The translations under genes and the position numbers were made by a program. From Fibrobacter sp. UWB13 (GTDB lineage: Bacteria > Fibrobacterota > Fibrobacteria > Fibrobacterales > Fibrobacteraceae), in contig NZ_FXAX01000001.1 of assembly GCF_900177805.1 (NCBI RefSeq), forward strand, positions 558,001 through 622,000: a stretch of 64,000 nt of DNA, in the 5' to 3' direction. The number at the start of each line of letters is the position of its first letter. Positions within the stretch are counted from its first letter, which is position 1. Below are positions 7,624 to 16,609 of the stretch, piece by piece. The notes beneath the pieces are model-generated. The model did no database searches and was not told the origin of the DNA. It saw only the letters and a list, made by a program, of their open reading frames with translations.

Positions 7624-8916
7624 TTATCCCGAAATTCGCATGTAGACGCAAAGTACACGGCTCACGGTATAGCCGGACTTGAGGAGCGATTTAAGCATGG
7701 GGACCACGTTGATGGTGCAAATCAAATCGCTATCGTCAAATTTGCCCTTCCAGCTTTTGGGCGAGCCGTTGTCAAAAACGTCCTTGATCATGGAATCGTA
7801 ATAGGGGAGGAACTTGACGGAGATGACATCTTTCAAAGATTGATTGACAACTTCGTCTGTTTTGGCAAATCCAGAGTCTGTGGCAAAGGCGTTGTTGCAT
7901 CCAAGAATGGTAAAGTTGCGGTCGACCCAGAAAATACCGATGTTCGGGAAATTGAATAGTGAATTTATTAGAGATTCTTCAATGCCGCTCTTCATGAGGA
8001 ACGGAATTTCAGGTGAGGTTTCGACGCGGCGGGCAGAACCCATCATCACGATGCGGTCTTCGTCATCAGGGGCGAGGTGACCGCGGAAGTCGTACCACAC
8101 GAGGTTCTTTTCACTGTTCCAGCAACGGATTTTGAGAGTGCCGAATCGTGCGTTTTCGTTGGCAAGGCGGTTGAGCTGGCTCAGTTCGTCAAGCAGGTGC
8201 CCTTTGTCATCATAAGCGGCTTCGCCACCAGCTTTCATCATGCATTCGTTCATCACACGTTCGAGCAACTTGAAGTCATCTTCTGGCATGAGCGATTCAA
8301 TATCGACAACACCGCCAGAACGGGGTACGTCGCGGTAGTCATCGTCCATCATTGGCGTGAGCAAAAAGAGCTGGCGGCTTTCAAAATCGAATTTCCACAG
8401 GAAGTCGCCGGTATTGCGGAGCAAAGATTTGAGCTTTGTTTCGGCTTCATCCAGGCGATGCTGGTTTTCAACGGTGTTTGAAATGTTTTTAATCAAGCAA
8501 ATATAACGCGATTCGTCCATTGAAAGGCGCTTGTGTTGGCATCGCATTTCAAACCAAAGCATCGTACCGTCGTCGCGTTTGTACGAGAACATGAAAGGCA
8601 TTTCGGGGTGCTTATCAATATCGTCAAAGTACAATTTTAGGCGAGCCCAGTCTTTGGGTGGCAGAATGTCTCGGAATAGGCGGTCCTTGCTCAAGTTGTC
8701 AAAGAGCGGGTCTGACATGAACTGCGGAAGCGAACTGATAAATTCGAATTTGTCAGACAGTACAACGATGAACTCACCAAGGTTGCCCGAGAAAAGCGTA
8801 TAAAGCCTTTGCCTTTTCCAATAATCGAGCAACAGCAAAATGGTGACAATCAATAAAAGTAAGAGCACGGTGCAGACATAGCACCAGCCCACAGACCAGT
8901 CAATAGAGTTCATCAT
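7624..8916 (-). CDS. Membrane-anchored PAS-domain protein without output domain
   Basis: 430 aa. One N-terminal membrane segment (residues 8-31, WCYVCTVLLLLLIVTILLLL), then at least two and probably three PAS repeats: about 45-155 (VVLSDKFEFISSLPQFMSDPLFDNL ... MLWFEMRCQHKRLSMDESRYICLIKNIS), about 165-310 (LLRNTGDFLWKFDFESRQLFLLTP ... VWYDFRGHLAPDDEDRIVMMGSARRV) and about 320-430 (LFNFPNIGIFWVDRNFTILGCNNAFATDSGF). The protein ends after the third sensor unit with no kinase, GGDEF, EAL or HTH domain. It may act through protein contacts or be the sensory stump of a longer protein. Two ATGs stand in tandem at 8916 and 8913 without a ribosome site. Transcribed toward a strong terminator. Confidence 0.8.
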   Translation of the reverse strand: MMNSIDWSVGWCYVCTVLLLLLIVTILLLLDYWKRQRLYTLFSGNLGEFIVVLSDKFEFISSLPQFMSDPLFDNLSKDRLFRDILPPKDWARLKLYFDDIDKHPEMPFMFSYKRDDGTMLWFEMRCQHKRLSMDESRYICLIKNISNTVENQHRLDEAETKLKSLLRNTGDFLWKFDFESRQLFLLTPMMDDDYRDVPRSGGVVDIESLMPEDDFKLLERVMNECMMKAGGEAAYDDKGHLLDELSQLNRLANENARFGTLKIRCWNSEKNLVWYDFRGHLAPDDEDRIVMMGSARRVETSPEIPFLMKSGIEESLINSLFNFPNIGIFWVDRNFTILGCNNAFATDSGFAKTDEVVNQSLKDVISVKFLPYYDSMIKDVFDNGSPKSWKGKFDDSDLICTINVVPMLKSLLKSGYTVSRVLCVYMRISG

Positions 8917-8922
8917 ACGTTT

Positions 8923-8930
8923 ATAAGATA
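8923..8930 (-). promoter_or_regulatory. TAnnTT promoter box for a leaderless mRNA
   Basis: TATCTTAT on the minus strand starts 14 bases before the ATG of the PAS gene. There is no Shine-Dalgarno sequence between them. Confidence 0.45.
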
Positions 8931-8964
8931 ATCAATTTTACAGGGATGGGGCAATAGAGCAAAG

Positions 8965-8991
8965 AAAAAAGCCTGCTCGTAAAGCAGGCTT
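8965..8991 (-). terminator. Second terminator after proS
   Basis: On the minus strand AAGCCTGC-TTTACGA-GCAGGCTT runs into TTTTTTC. Confidence 0.85.
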
Positions 8992-9000
8992 GCAATTTTT

Positions 9001-9031
9001 AAAAAAGGAGATTCCCGCTCAAGGCGGGAAT
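9001..9031 (-). terminator. First terminator after proS
   Basis: On the minus strand TTCCCGCC-TTGA-GCGGGAA is followed by TCTCCTTTTTT, 8 bases after the proS stop codon. The hairpin sequence also resembles a common short palindromic repeat. Confidence 0.75.
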
Positions 9032-9038
9032 GACACGT

Positions 9039-10733
9039 TTACTCAGCGAAGTATTCCTTCGCCTTGGCGATGACGTCTTCGACCTTGACCATGGTGAACT
9101 GCTTTTCGTTGCGGAACTTCCATTCAACTTCGCCGTTTGCGAGGCCCTTCTTGCCGATGGCGATACGCACCGGAGAACCCCAGAGGTCAGCGTCCTTGAA
9201 CTTCACGCCCGGACGTTCGTCGCGGTCGTCCACGAGCACGTCAATGCCTGCGGCTTCGAGTTCCTTTTCGAACTTTTCAGCGAGTTCCATGAGTTCGGCT
9301 TCCTTGCCGATGGGGACGATTTCCACCTGGAACGGAGCGATGGACTTGGGCCAAATCGGTCCGAAGTCATCGTGGCTGTTTTCCACGACGGATGCCATCA
9401 AGCGGCCCACGCCGATGCCGTAGCAGCCCATGATCGCCGGAGCAGTCGTCTTTTCGGCGGTGAGGAACTTGGCGCCCATGGATTCAGAGAACTTGGTACC
9501 GAGCTTGAAGATGTTACCCATTTCGATACCGCGGGTTTCCGTGAGGAGTTCACCGCAGCAGGGGCACTTGCAGACTTCGGAAGCTTCGGCAATGTCGGCC
9601 ACTTCGAATTTCGGGAAGTCGCGCTTCGGGTTGCAATGCTTGAAGTGGAAGCCTTCTTCGTTTGCGCCCGTGACGAGATCGAAGGAATCTGCGATGGCTT
9701 CGTCCACGATGATGCGGGTGTCGTGAGAATTGATCGGGGATGCAAAGCCCGGAACCATGCCGCAAGATTTGATGAGACTGTCTTCTGCCGGATAGAGTTC
9801 CTTGGCCTTCAAGAGGTTGTGGAGCTTGATTTCGGAAACGTCGAGGTTACCCGGAACCACGACCGTGATGAGCTTGCCTTCGAAGTCGAAGAACACGCAC
9901 TTGGCTGTCGATTCGGCCGGAACATTCAGGAACTTGGTGATTTCTTCGATGCTTTCGCTGTTCGGAGTAGCGACCTTTTCGAGAGCGGCATTTTCGTCGC
10001 CCTTGAACGGCACGCGCTGGAACTTCGCGATTTCGCGGTTGGCCTGGTAGCCGCACTTCTTACAGAGAATCAAGTAGTCTTCGCCGTTCGGAGTATCGAG
10101 CATGAATTCGTGAGCGACTTTACCGCCCATGATACCTGTATCGCTCTGCACCACCACCGGTTCAATGCCCACACGACGGTAGATGCGGAGATAGGCGTCG
10201 TATTCTTCCTGGTAGTGACGGTCGAGGTCTTCCTGGCTGGTGTGGAAGCTGTAAGCATCCTTCATCAAGAATTCGCGGACACGGATAAGGCCGCCACGGG
10301 CACGGGCTTCGTCACGGTACTTGGTCTTGAACTGGTAGAGCATCACCGGCAGCTGCTTGTAGCTGTTGAGCACGTAGCGCACGAGGTCGGTCATGGCTTC
10401 TTCGTGCGTCATGGCGAGCACCATGTTGTGGTTGTTGCGGTCCTTGAAGCGGAGGAGTTCTTCGCCAATAGCCTGATAACGACCAGATTCGCTCCAGAGT
10501 TCAGCGGTCTGCACCACCGGCAAGTCCACTTCGATACCGCCAATCTTGTTCATTTCTTCGCGGATGATGTTTACGATCTTCTGGATGACACGGTAACCAA
10601 TCGGCATCATGGAATAGATACCGGTAGAAACGGGCTTGATGTAGCCGCCGCGCATAAGGAAGATGTGGGAGGGCATGGTGGCATCGCTCGGCGTTTCGCG
10701 GAGCGTGACGTAAAAGTACTTGGAGAGTTTCAT
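9039..10733 (-). CDS. proS: Prolyl-tRNA synthetase (bacterial type with editing insertion)
   Basis: 564 aa, as expected for type 1 ProRS. Charges tRNA-Pro with proline in the cytoplasm. Class II motif 1 lies in IIREEMNKIGGIEVDLPVVQ, motif 2 in YRDEARARGGLIRVREFLMKD and motif 3 in GCYGIGVGRLMASVVE. Between motifs 2 and 3, residues 225-385 form the YbaK-like editing domain that removes misactivated alanine; this is preceded by CKKCGYQANREIAKF. A pair of Cys motifs near residue 380 (CKCPCCGE) may bind a metal. The C-terminal anticodon domain (VEIVPIGKEAELMELAEKFEKELEAAGIDVLVDD) is complete. AAAGG nine bases before the ATG serves as ribosome site. Two terminators follow. Confidence 0.97.
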   Translation of the reverse strand: MKLSKYFYVTLRETPSDATMPSHIFLMRGGYIKPVSTGIYSMMPIGYRVIQKIVNIIREEMNKIGGIEVDLPVVQTAELWSESGRYQAIGEELLRFKDRNNHNMVLAMTHEEAMTDLVRYVLNSYKQLPVMLYQFKTKYRDEARARGGLIRVREFLMKDAYSFHTSQEDLDRHYQEEYDAYLRIYRRVGIEPVVVQSDTGIMGGKVAHEFMLDTPNGEDYLILCKKCGYQANREIAKFQRVPFKGDENAALEKVATPNSESIEEITKFLNVPAESTAKCVFFDFEGKLITVVVPGNLDVSEIKLHNLLKAKELYPAEDSLIKSCGMVPGFASPINSHDTRIIVDEAIADSFDLVTGANEEGFHFKHCNPKRDFPKFEVADIAEASEVCKCPCCGELLTETRGIEMGNIFKLGTKFSESMGAKFLTAEKTTAPAIMGCYGIGVGRLMASVVENSHDDFGPIWPKSIAPFQVEIVPIGKEAELMELAEKFEKELEAAGIDVLVDDRDERPGVKFKDADLWGSPVRIAIGKKGLANGEVEWKFRNEKQFTMVKVEDVIAKAKEYFAE

Positions 10734-10811
10734 CGTTAATGACCTTTTAAAATTTTACGGCGTAAATGTAGCTAAAAAGCCATTACCGGACAAGCGCTCT
10801 CCAAATCAAAA

Positions 10812-11768
10812 CTAATTGAAAACTTGCACTCGGCGAGTCTCTGAACCCACCTTAACCCAATAGGTGCCCGGCGCCATGATGGCGATATTCGTTGAACCAT
10901 TGACGCGCCCTTTTTGGATTGTTTGTCCCTTGGAATTGAATACGGAAAACACATTCGGTTCCGAACTGAAAATTTGAATTTGCAAGCCCGAAGAATGAAT
11001 TTTGATTTGCGAAACAGATTTGCTTGGTCCTTTTAAATCCAATGTTTCGTTATCACTTTTCGAAACGAATTTTATGGTATGGTCGAATTCTTCTCCATTT
11101 ATATTTATTCTTGCAGCAAGCTTGTATTCACCTTCAGGAAACATCGTTGTTTGAATAGTAATGTTTCCACCGCAGAAACGCACAATTTCATTTTCATCAC
11201 ATGTCATTTGTTTTTCAGTCTGGATGGTGTCGCCTGAAGTATTGAGTATGCTGTAATAAACTTCAGTTGCCTTGAATGGGTATTCATAAGGCGGATCGGG
11301 AATAACAGTCTTTTTCGTGTAGTAGCAGTGCGGACGAAGATCTTCATCGGTTAAATTACCGGATACACCCCAAAGGTCATCTTCGTAGTATTCTTCATCG
11401 GGAATGTAATAGAGTGCATTAATATTGGTGTTTTCGAAATCAAAAAAATCTGCAAGTAGTTTGACGTCAAAAGCCATTAATGTATCAGCGCCGATTTTAC
11501 TGAAACCAATAGGGTGTTCCAAAGCTTTGTCTTCTTTGCAATAAAACAGTACTGAGGTCGGCAAGTTTGCCTTGTCCCAACTGTACGAATACCAACCAGG
11601 ATATTCTTCGTCTTTCTGCATGGCTTGTAAGTTTACGTCGTTATTGATTACAAGTCCGACTCCTGATTCAATCCAACAACTGTCATTTGGAATTAAGAAA
11701 TGAACAGTAAATGTTTCTGCGGATAATAAAGTCGCTAACCCCAAAAGCAACAAAACAAATTTTTTCAT
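10812..11768 (-). CDS. Secreted protein with C-terminal sorting-like domain
   Basis: 318 aa from the ATG at 11768, chosen because AAGGAGAAATTC precedes it. Residues 1-17 (MKKFVLLLLGLATLLSA) are a signal peptide with likely cleavage before ETFTV. The first 120 residues look like a beta-sandwich (FTVHFLIPNDSCWIESGVGLVINN, aromatic-rich). The last 65 residues (IKIHSSGLQIQIFSSEPNVF... MAPGTYWVKVGSETRRVQVFN) match the pattern of the C-terminal domains found on secreted Fibrobacter and Bacteroidota proteins, which guide type IX-like export. No catalytic motif is visible; a carbohydrate-binding or surface structural role is possible but unproven. Confidence 0.82.
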   Translation of the reverse strand: MKKFVLLLLGLATLLSAETFTVHFLIPNDSCWIESGVGLVINNDVNLQAMQKDEEYPGWYSYSWDKANLPTSVLFYCKEDKALEHPIGFSKIGADTLMAFDVKLLADFFDFENTNINALYYIPDEEYYEDDLWGVSGNLTDEDLRPHCYYTKKTVIPDPPYEYPFKATEVYYSILNTSGDTIQTEKQMTCDENEIVRFCGGNITIQTTMFPEGEYKLAARININGEEFDHTIKFVSKSDNETLDLKGPSKSVSQIKIHSSGLQIQIFSSEPNVFSVFNSKGQTIQKGRVNGSTNIAIMAPGTYWVKVGSETRRVQVFN

Positions 11769-11923
11769 GAATTTCTCCTTTTTTGATAACATTTATAATT
11801 TAGCTTGTTTTAGATGATGAAGCGCTTTTTAGAGTAATTTTGCTTTTCCCACTTTAATTTTTTGTTGCATGCGTTGCATATAGGATCCCCACATGCTCCA
11901 TGACAGGTTCTCCTATAATTTTG

Positions 11924-11931
11924 TATCTTAC
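11924..11931 (+). promoter_or_regulatory. TAnnTT promoter box for a leaderless mRNA
   Basis: TATCTTAC begins 12 bases before the ATG at 11936. A classical TATAAT lies at 11914-11919, so the exact box is uncertain, but either choice leaves almost no leader. Confidence 0.4.
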
Positions 11932-11935
11932 GGTC

Positions 11936-13054
11936 ATGGAATTTTTAAACCATTTGTGGGAAAAAGCCGCGGTACAAAAAATCGAAAAGTTCATTCCGGC
12001 GATTGCATTTTTGGGCGGGTTCAGCTGGGACTCGATGACCATTGGGCATAAAGTTTATGGAAGAGACTTAATTTTGTTGTCGTTCTATTATCTAGTGGCT
12101 CTCGTTTCGATTTATTTTATTGCGACAAAAAGTGTAATCAATGAAGATGATGAACTCGACGACTTTCCATCATTTTTCAGTAGAGTTTTAAATCGTGAAT
12201 GGCCGTCTTCTTGGGTTGACCGATTGACTTGGGCTGTGCAGTTTTGTTTTGGGAACCTTTATAGCGCACTTGTCATTTGCTATTTCAAAAGCTCAGGTTC
12301 CATCGCGTCTTTTACCATCGTTTTATTCCTAGTTGCGCTTCTTGTCGGTAACGAATTCTTGAAACAGAAATATGAAAAATTTGGAGTAAGTCTTGCGTTC
12401 TTTTGTCTACTTGGGACGATGTTTTTCAATTTTTTAATTCCGCACTTGGTTCATGAGATGGGGACGTTTTGGTTCTTTTTCAGCACGATAGTTTCGGTCT
12501 CCATCTGTTATTTACTTTGGTTTAAATCAAAGCATGAAAAACGGAATCTCATAGCACCCATAACGATTAGTCTGGTCCTTTCCATAGCGTATTTAGCCAA
12601 CTGGATTCCTCCTGTTCCGCTAATCGTGAAACAACAAATTGTCTGTAAAAATTTTGACAACGAAACGTACTCGTGCGATGCCGATAGACTCAATTTTTGG
12701 CAACGCAATGGTTTTGCTCAGTCGACTATTCACAAAGAAGATGGCGATGAAATTTACTTCATGTCCTCAGTTTACGGCCCGGCAGAACTCAAAGCACCTG
12801 TTGAATTTCGCTGGTACTACAAAGAACCCTCCACAGGAAAGTTTAAATTGACGGACAAGATTTCTTCGAGCCGAATGGTTATTCGGGGTGGGCGAGAGGC
12901 TGGTTATCGAAGTTATTCCAAAAAGAAAAATATCCCCGCAGGGGCATACCGTGTGGAAACGGCTTACAAGGATGGGGCTGTTATCGGTTCAACTTCGTTC
13001 AAAGTACTCGAAGGAACGCCTAAAAAAGGTTTTGTCCGTGATTCCCTACGCTAA
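11936..13054 (+). CDS. Integral membrane protein with C-terminal DUF2914-like domain
   Basis: 372 aa from the ATG at 11936 (an upstream in-frame ATG at 11900 precedes the likely promoter). About seven hydrophobic segments occupy residues 10-235 (for example LILLSFYYLVALVSIYFIAT and IVLFLVALLVGNEF). The last 110 residues are soluble and contain FRWYYK, GGREAGYRSYSKKKNIPAGAYRVETAYKDGAVIGSTSFKV. That pattern (W-h-W, GYR-WS-K, PAG-WRV, G-vi-s--F-V) is that of DUF2914, a small beta domain found at the end of membrane proteins and of unknown function. No ribosome site. A short hairpin ends the unit at about 13110. Confidence 0.78.
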   Translation: MEFLNHLWEKAAVQKIEKFIPAIAFLGGFSWDSMTIGHKVYGRDLILLSFYYLVALVSIYFIATKSVINEDDELDDFPSFFSRVLNREWPSSWVDRLTWAVQFCFGNLYSALVICYFKSSGSIASFTIVLFLVALLVGNEFLKQKYEKFGVSLAFFCLLGTMFFNFLIPHLVHEMGTFWFFFSTIVSVSICYLLWFKSKHEKRNLIAPITISLVLSIAYLANWIPPVPLIVKQQIVCKNFDNETYSCDADRLNFWQRNGFAQSTIHKEDGDEIYFMSSVYGPAELKAPVEFRWYYKEPSTGKFKLTDKISSSRMVIRGGREAGYRSYSKKKNIPAGAYRVETAYKDGAVIGSTSFKVLEGTPKKGFVRDSLR

Positions 13055-13080
13055 AAATATGTATATTAACACGCGAAAAT

Positions 13081-13110
13081 AGGAATGGGTGCATTCCTAA
13101 TGATTTTTTG
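13081..13110 (+). terminator. Probable terminator after the DUF2914-like gene
   Basis: AGGAAT-gggtgc-ATTCCT is followed after four bases by TGATTTTTT. Weak stem. Confidence 0.5.
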
Positions 13111-13127
13111 ACTTAGGAGTCTAAAAA

Positions 13128-14447
13128 ATGAAACTGAAAAAGATTGCTCTTGGTGCAGCCGCCCTTGCCTTGGTTGCTTGTGGCGAAGCCCAAAAACCGA
13201 TTGCTAAAGCAGCTGCTATCGCTCCAGATTCTGCAGATGACCAGAAATTCGCCTACATGCTTGGTGCCCAGTTCGGCCTTCAGAATTTTGCCAATCTTCC
13301 TTGGCAGTCTGGTGAAGGCATCGACGAAGATGCTACTGTTCAGGGTTTCCGTGATGGTCTTGCAAACTTGAAAGACACGAGCGCAAAGCTTCAGCTCCCT
13401 CAGGATACACTTGCTTCTGTTAGCAAACAAATCCAGAATGCAATGCGTGAACGCTATTTCAAGACGCAACCGGATTCTACCGCCAAGGATTTGAGTGACG
13501 AACAGCGCCGCGCTCTTGTTGATTCGCTCCGCAAGGCTTTACCGGTCACTCCGGCTCCTGCTGTTGCTAACGCTAATGTAAAACTCACTTTGGATGCTTC
13601 TTTGCAGCAGAAGTTCTCCTACCTCGTCGGTGTTCAGTTTGGTAACCAGTTCTATAGCATTGGTCGCCAGTTCCAGACGGATTTCGATGGAGAATACTTT
13701 GTGCTCGGTATTCGCGATGCTGGCAAGCGCGTTCGCGACACGACATTCAAGATGGTTCTTTCGGATGACTCTTTGAAGGCTGTCGGCGATCGCTACAACG
13801 AAAAGCTGAAGACAATCCGTGAAGAAATGACCAAGAAGCAGCAGGCTGAAGAAGAAAAGCTCAAGGCCGAAGTCGCTTCCCTCCGTGGTGATACGCTTGC
13901 AAACGGCATGCCTGCTAAGATGAACTTCAGCGTGAAGGCTTCCGGTATTACGGTGAAGGGCGAAGACTTGAGCGCTTTTGCTGGCAAGCCGCTCCTCATG
14001 TTCTACTTCTCTGCAACTTGCGGTCACTGCGCACATGCCGCTCCGCAGATTCTCGAAATCGCAAAGGAATTTGCTCAGAAGGGTCTCACGACTGTTTCTA
14101 TTGCTAGCGGTGGAAACAACAAACCGGGTATCCGTCGCTTTATCGACGATGCCAAGTTCGATGAAACGATTAGCGTCGTTTGGGATGAATCTCGCCAGTT
14201 CGGTGAACTTTACAGCGATGGCTACGTTCCGAAGGTCTATCTCGTGAATCCGGATGGCTCTTACAAGCAGTATGCTGCCTTCGAAAAGGAAAAGGATGAC
14301 CTGAAGAAGGAAATCGCAGAACTCCTCAACGGCAAGAACGTTGAATGGAAGATCGAAGTCAAGAAGCCGGCTGCTGATTCCGCCAAGGCTCCTGAAACAA
14401 AGCAGGAAACCAAGAAGGACGCCAAGTCCGCTAAGGCAAAGAAGTAA
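13128..14447 (+). CDS. Lipoprotein fusing two FKBP N-terminal domains to a thioredoxin/TlpA domain
   Basis: 439 aa. Signal peptide and lipobox (ALALVAC, Cys18). Two copies of the FKBP-type isomerase N-terminal (dimerisation) domain follow: about 38-115 (KFAYMLGAQFGLQNF ... TVQGFRDGL) and about 155-240 (KFSYLVGVQFGNQFY ... FVLGIRDAG). A charged coiled coil (240-265) leads to a thioredoxin fold (275-410) with active site ATCGHCAHAAP (Cys298, Cys301), a cis-proline segment GYVPKVYLVNPDG, and a Lys/Ala-rich tail. The usual FKBP catalytic domain is missing: the redox domain stands in its place. By family knowledge it should work in the periplasm, as a disulfide reductase or isomerase with chaperone-like dimer arms. 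TTAGGAGTCTAAAAA precedes the ATG. Confidence 0.9.
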   Translation: MKLKKIALGAAALALVACGEAQKPIAKAAAIAPDSADDQKFAYMLGAQFGLQNFANLPWQSGEGIDEDATVQGFRDGLANLKDTSAKLQLPQDTLASVSKQIQNAMRERYFKTQPDSTAKDLSDEQRRALVDSLRKALPVTPAPAVANANVKLTLDASLQQKFSYLVGVQFGNQFYSIGRQFQTDFDGEYFVLGIRDAGKRVRDTTFKMVLSDDSLKAVGDRYNEKLKTIREEMTKKQQAEEEKLKAEVASLRGDTLANGMPAKMNFSVKASGITVKGEDLSAFAGKPLLMFYFSATCGHCAHAAPQILEIAKEFAQKGLTTVSIASGGNNKPGIRRFIDDAKFDETISVVWDESRQFGELYSDGYVPKVYLVNPDGSYKQYAAFEKEKDDLKKEIAELLNGKNVEWKIEVKKPAADSAKAPETKQETKKDAKSAKAKK

Positions 14448-14489
14448 GCCAAATTTTCTTGTGCCGGGCGTTGTTCCGGTATAGCCTTT

Positions 14490-14524
14490 GAACGCATCTC
14501 GTAACGCGGGATGCGTTCTTTTTG
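14490..14524 (+). terminator. Terminator of the FKBP-thioredoxin gene
   Basis: GAACGCATC/GATGCGTTC stem followed by TTTTTG. Confidence 0.85.
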
Positions 14525-14611
14525 TAGTGCGTTTTTATATAGCCGAAAGCCCTATAAATTTCTAAATTGCGTGAAAAATCGCATATCGCCTGAATCGCAA
14601 AAGAAAAGTCT

Positions 14612-16513
14612 ATGATTATCGCAGAATTTGATGTTGTCGTCGTCGGTGGTGGTCACGCCGGTATTGAAGCTACGCATGCCGCATGGAAGATTGGTGTCAA
14701 AACCGCCATGCTCACGATGGATTTGAATGCTATCGGCAGAATGTCGTGCAACCCAGCAGTCGGTGGCGTTGCTAAAGGCCAAATTGTTCGCGACATCGAT
14801 GCTCTCGGTGGTCTCATGGGGCTTTTGACGGACAAGGCTGGCATCCAGTTCCGCATGCTCAACATGAGCAAGGGTCCTGCCGTATGGGGACCGCGTGCAC
14901 AATGCGATATGAAGTATTACAGCGAAGTTGCCCGCGAGACGATGGAAAGCTTGCCGGGACTCACGCTGATTCAAGGCGAACTTGCATCGTTTGAACGTAT
15001 GAACGACGGTCGATTGGAACTCACGCTTTTGAATGGCGACCGCTATATCACACGTGCGATTGTGGTGACGAGCGGAACATTCCTTGCCTCCAAGATGTTC
15101 ACCGGGCTTGAAACGAGCATCGGTGGGCGAGTGGGCGAGCCGAGTGCAGACAAACTCTCGGAATGTTTGGCAAAGAACGGCATCCGTCTGCGCCGCCTAA
15201 AAACAGGCACGCCGAGCCGCTTGGATCCGGATTCTATCGACTTTAACGAGTGCGATGTGCAACATGGCGACGAGCATCCGTGGCCGATGAGCGACCGCCA
15301 TTTTGATGGTGCCACTCCCGACAAGTTCTGGGGTGACCAAATTAACAAGTTTATCCGCAACGATTGCGTCTGCTGGATTACGCGCACGAACATCAAGACG
15401 CACGATATTTTGCGCAGCGGCTTCAAGGATAGCCCGATGTTCAGCGGCCGTATCCACGGCAAAGGCCCGCGTTACTGCCCAAGTATCGAAGATAAAATCA
15501 ACCGTTTCGGCGACCGCGACGGGCACCAGCTGTTCCTCGAACCGGAACAGGCTGACATCGGGCGTGTGTACATCAACGGTTTCAGCTCGAGTTTGCCGGC
15601 AGACATCCAGCTTGCTGCCATCCACACGATTCCGGGCCTTACCCGCGCGAAAGTGCTCCAGATCGGTTACGCTGTGGAATATGATTCTGTCGATGCAACG
15701 CAGCTATACCCGACGTTCGAATGCAAGAACGTTCCGGGACTCTATTTTGCGGGCCAGGTCTGCGGCACAAGCGGTTACGAAGAAGCCGCAGGTCAGGGTC
15801 TTATGGCAGGCATCAACGCCGCTCTCAAGGTCAAGGGCGAGGAACCGTTCATTCTCGGGCGCTCCGAAAGCTATCTCGGCGTGATGGTCGATGACCTTGT
15901 GAACATTTTGCTCGATGAACCGTACCGCATGTTCACTAGCCGTGCGGAATACCGTCTGTTCCTCCGCAGCGACAATGCCGAAATGCGCCTCAAGGAAAAG
16001 GCCCGCAAGATTGGCATGATCAGCGACCGCGATTGGGAAGACTGGACTCGCCGCCGTGACCTCATGGCTAGCCTCAAAACACAATTTACAGAAACGTCCG
16101 CAATGCCGGAAGAAGCAAATACGATTCTTGAAGCGGGCGGTCAGGCTCTCGCCTCCGAACGCACCCGCTGGATCAACGTGCTCCGCCGTCCGGGAATCGA
16201 TCCCGAAACGTTCTTCAAGGTGGCTGCACCGGATGCTAAAATTACGCGCCGTGACCAGTGGTACATGTATGCCGAAGAACTCTATGCCGGGTTCTTTGAC
16301 CGCCAGGAACGCGAAATTGACGACCAGAAGAAGATGGAAAAGGTCAAGCTCTCGCCGGACTTCGATTACATGTCCATTACGGCCATCAGCATTGAAAGCC
16401 GCCAGCGCCTCAACGCCCACAAGCCGCTAACGCTTGGACAGGCTAGCCGCGTGCCTGGAGTGCGCCCCGCCGACATCACCGTCCTCGCGCATTGGATTGA
16501 ATCTAGAACCTAG
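14612..16513 (+). CDS. mnmG: tRNA uridine-5-carboxymethylaminomethyl modification enzyme MnmG
   Basis: 633 aa, usual length. With MnmE it installs carboxymethylaminomethyl groups at wobble U34 of certain tRNAs, using FAD, NADH and methylene-tetrahydrofolate. FAD-binding motif DVVVVGGGHAGIEA is at residues 6-19, the conserved CNPAVGGVAKGQIVRDIDALGG at about 46-67, GTFLASKMF near 150, a second conserved block LKTGTPSRL near 200, and GYEEAAGQGLMAGINAA near 385. The C-terminal helical domain that contacts MnmE (YMSITAISIESRQRLNAHKPLTLGQASRVPGVRPADI) is complete. mnmE is not next to it. The stop codon lies in the first unit of a repeat element. Confidence 0.97.
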   Translation: MIIAEFDVVVVGGGHAGIEATHAAWKIGVKTAMLTMDLNAIGRMSCNPAVGGVAKGQIVRDIDALGGLMGLLTDKAGIQFRMLNMSKGPAVWGPRAQCDMKYYSEVARETMESLPGLTLIQGELASFERMNDGRLELTLLNGDRYITRAIVVTSGTFLASKMFTGLETSIGGRVGEPSADKLSECLAKNGIRLRRLKTGTPSRLDPDSIDFNECDVQHGDEHPWPMSDRHFDGATPDKFWGDQINKFIRNDCVCWITRTNIKTHDILRSGFKDSPMFSGRIHGKGPRYCPSIEDKINRFGDRDGHQLFLEPEQADIGRVYINGFSSSLPADIQLAAIHTIPGLTRAKVLQIGYAVEYDSVDATQLYPTFECKNVPGLYFAGQVCGTSGYEEAAGQGLMAGINAALKVKGEEPFILGRSESYLGVMVDDLVNILLDEPYRMFTSRAEYRLFLRSDNAEMRLKEKARKIGMISDRDWEDWTRRRDLMASLKTQFTETSAMPEEANTILEAGGQALASERTRWINVLRRPGIDPETFFKVAAPDAKITRRDQWYMYAEELYAGFFDRQEREIDDQKKMEKVKLSPDFDYMSITAISIESRQRLNAHKPLTLGQASRVPGVRPADITVLAHWIESRT

Positions 16514-16593
16514 TCAATAGTCATTGGTCAATAGTTGATGATGCCTCAAAAGGTACGGCAATTTGGCTAACGACTACTGACTAATAACTAAGG
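16510..16593. repeat. Inverted heptamer-type repeat element
   Basis: Left side: TAGTCAATAGTCATTGGTCA units from the mnmG stop codon to about 16540. Right side: the complementary units CTAACGACTACTGACTAATA up to 16593. The loop includes GGCAATTTGGC. Same family as 20097-20128, 21805-21899 and 46830-46922. Confidence 0.7.
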
Positions 16594-16609
16594 ACCATAG
16601 CGTGTTCAC

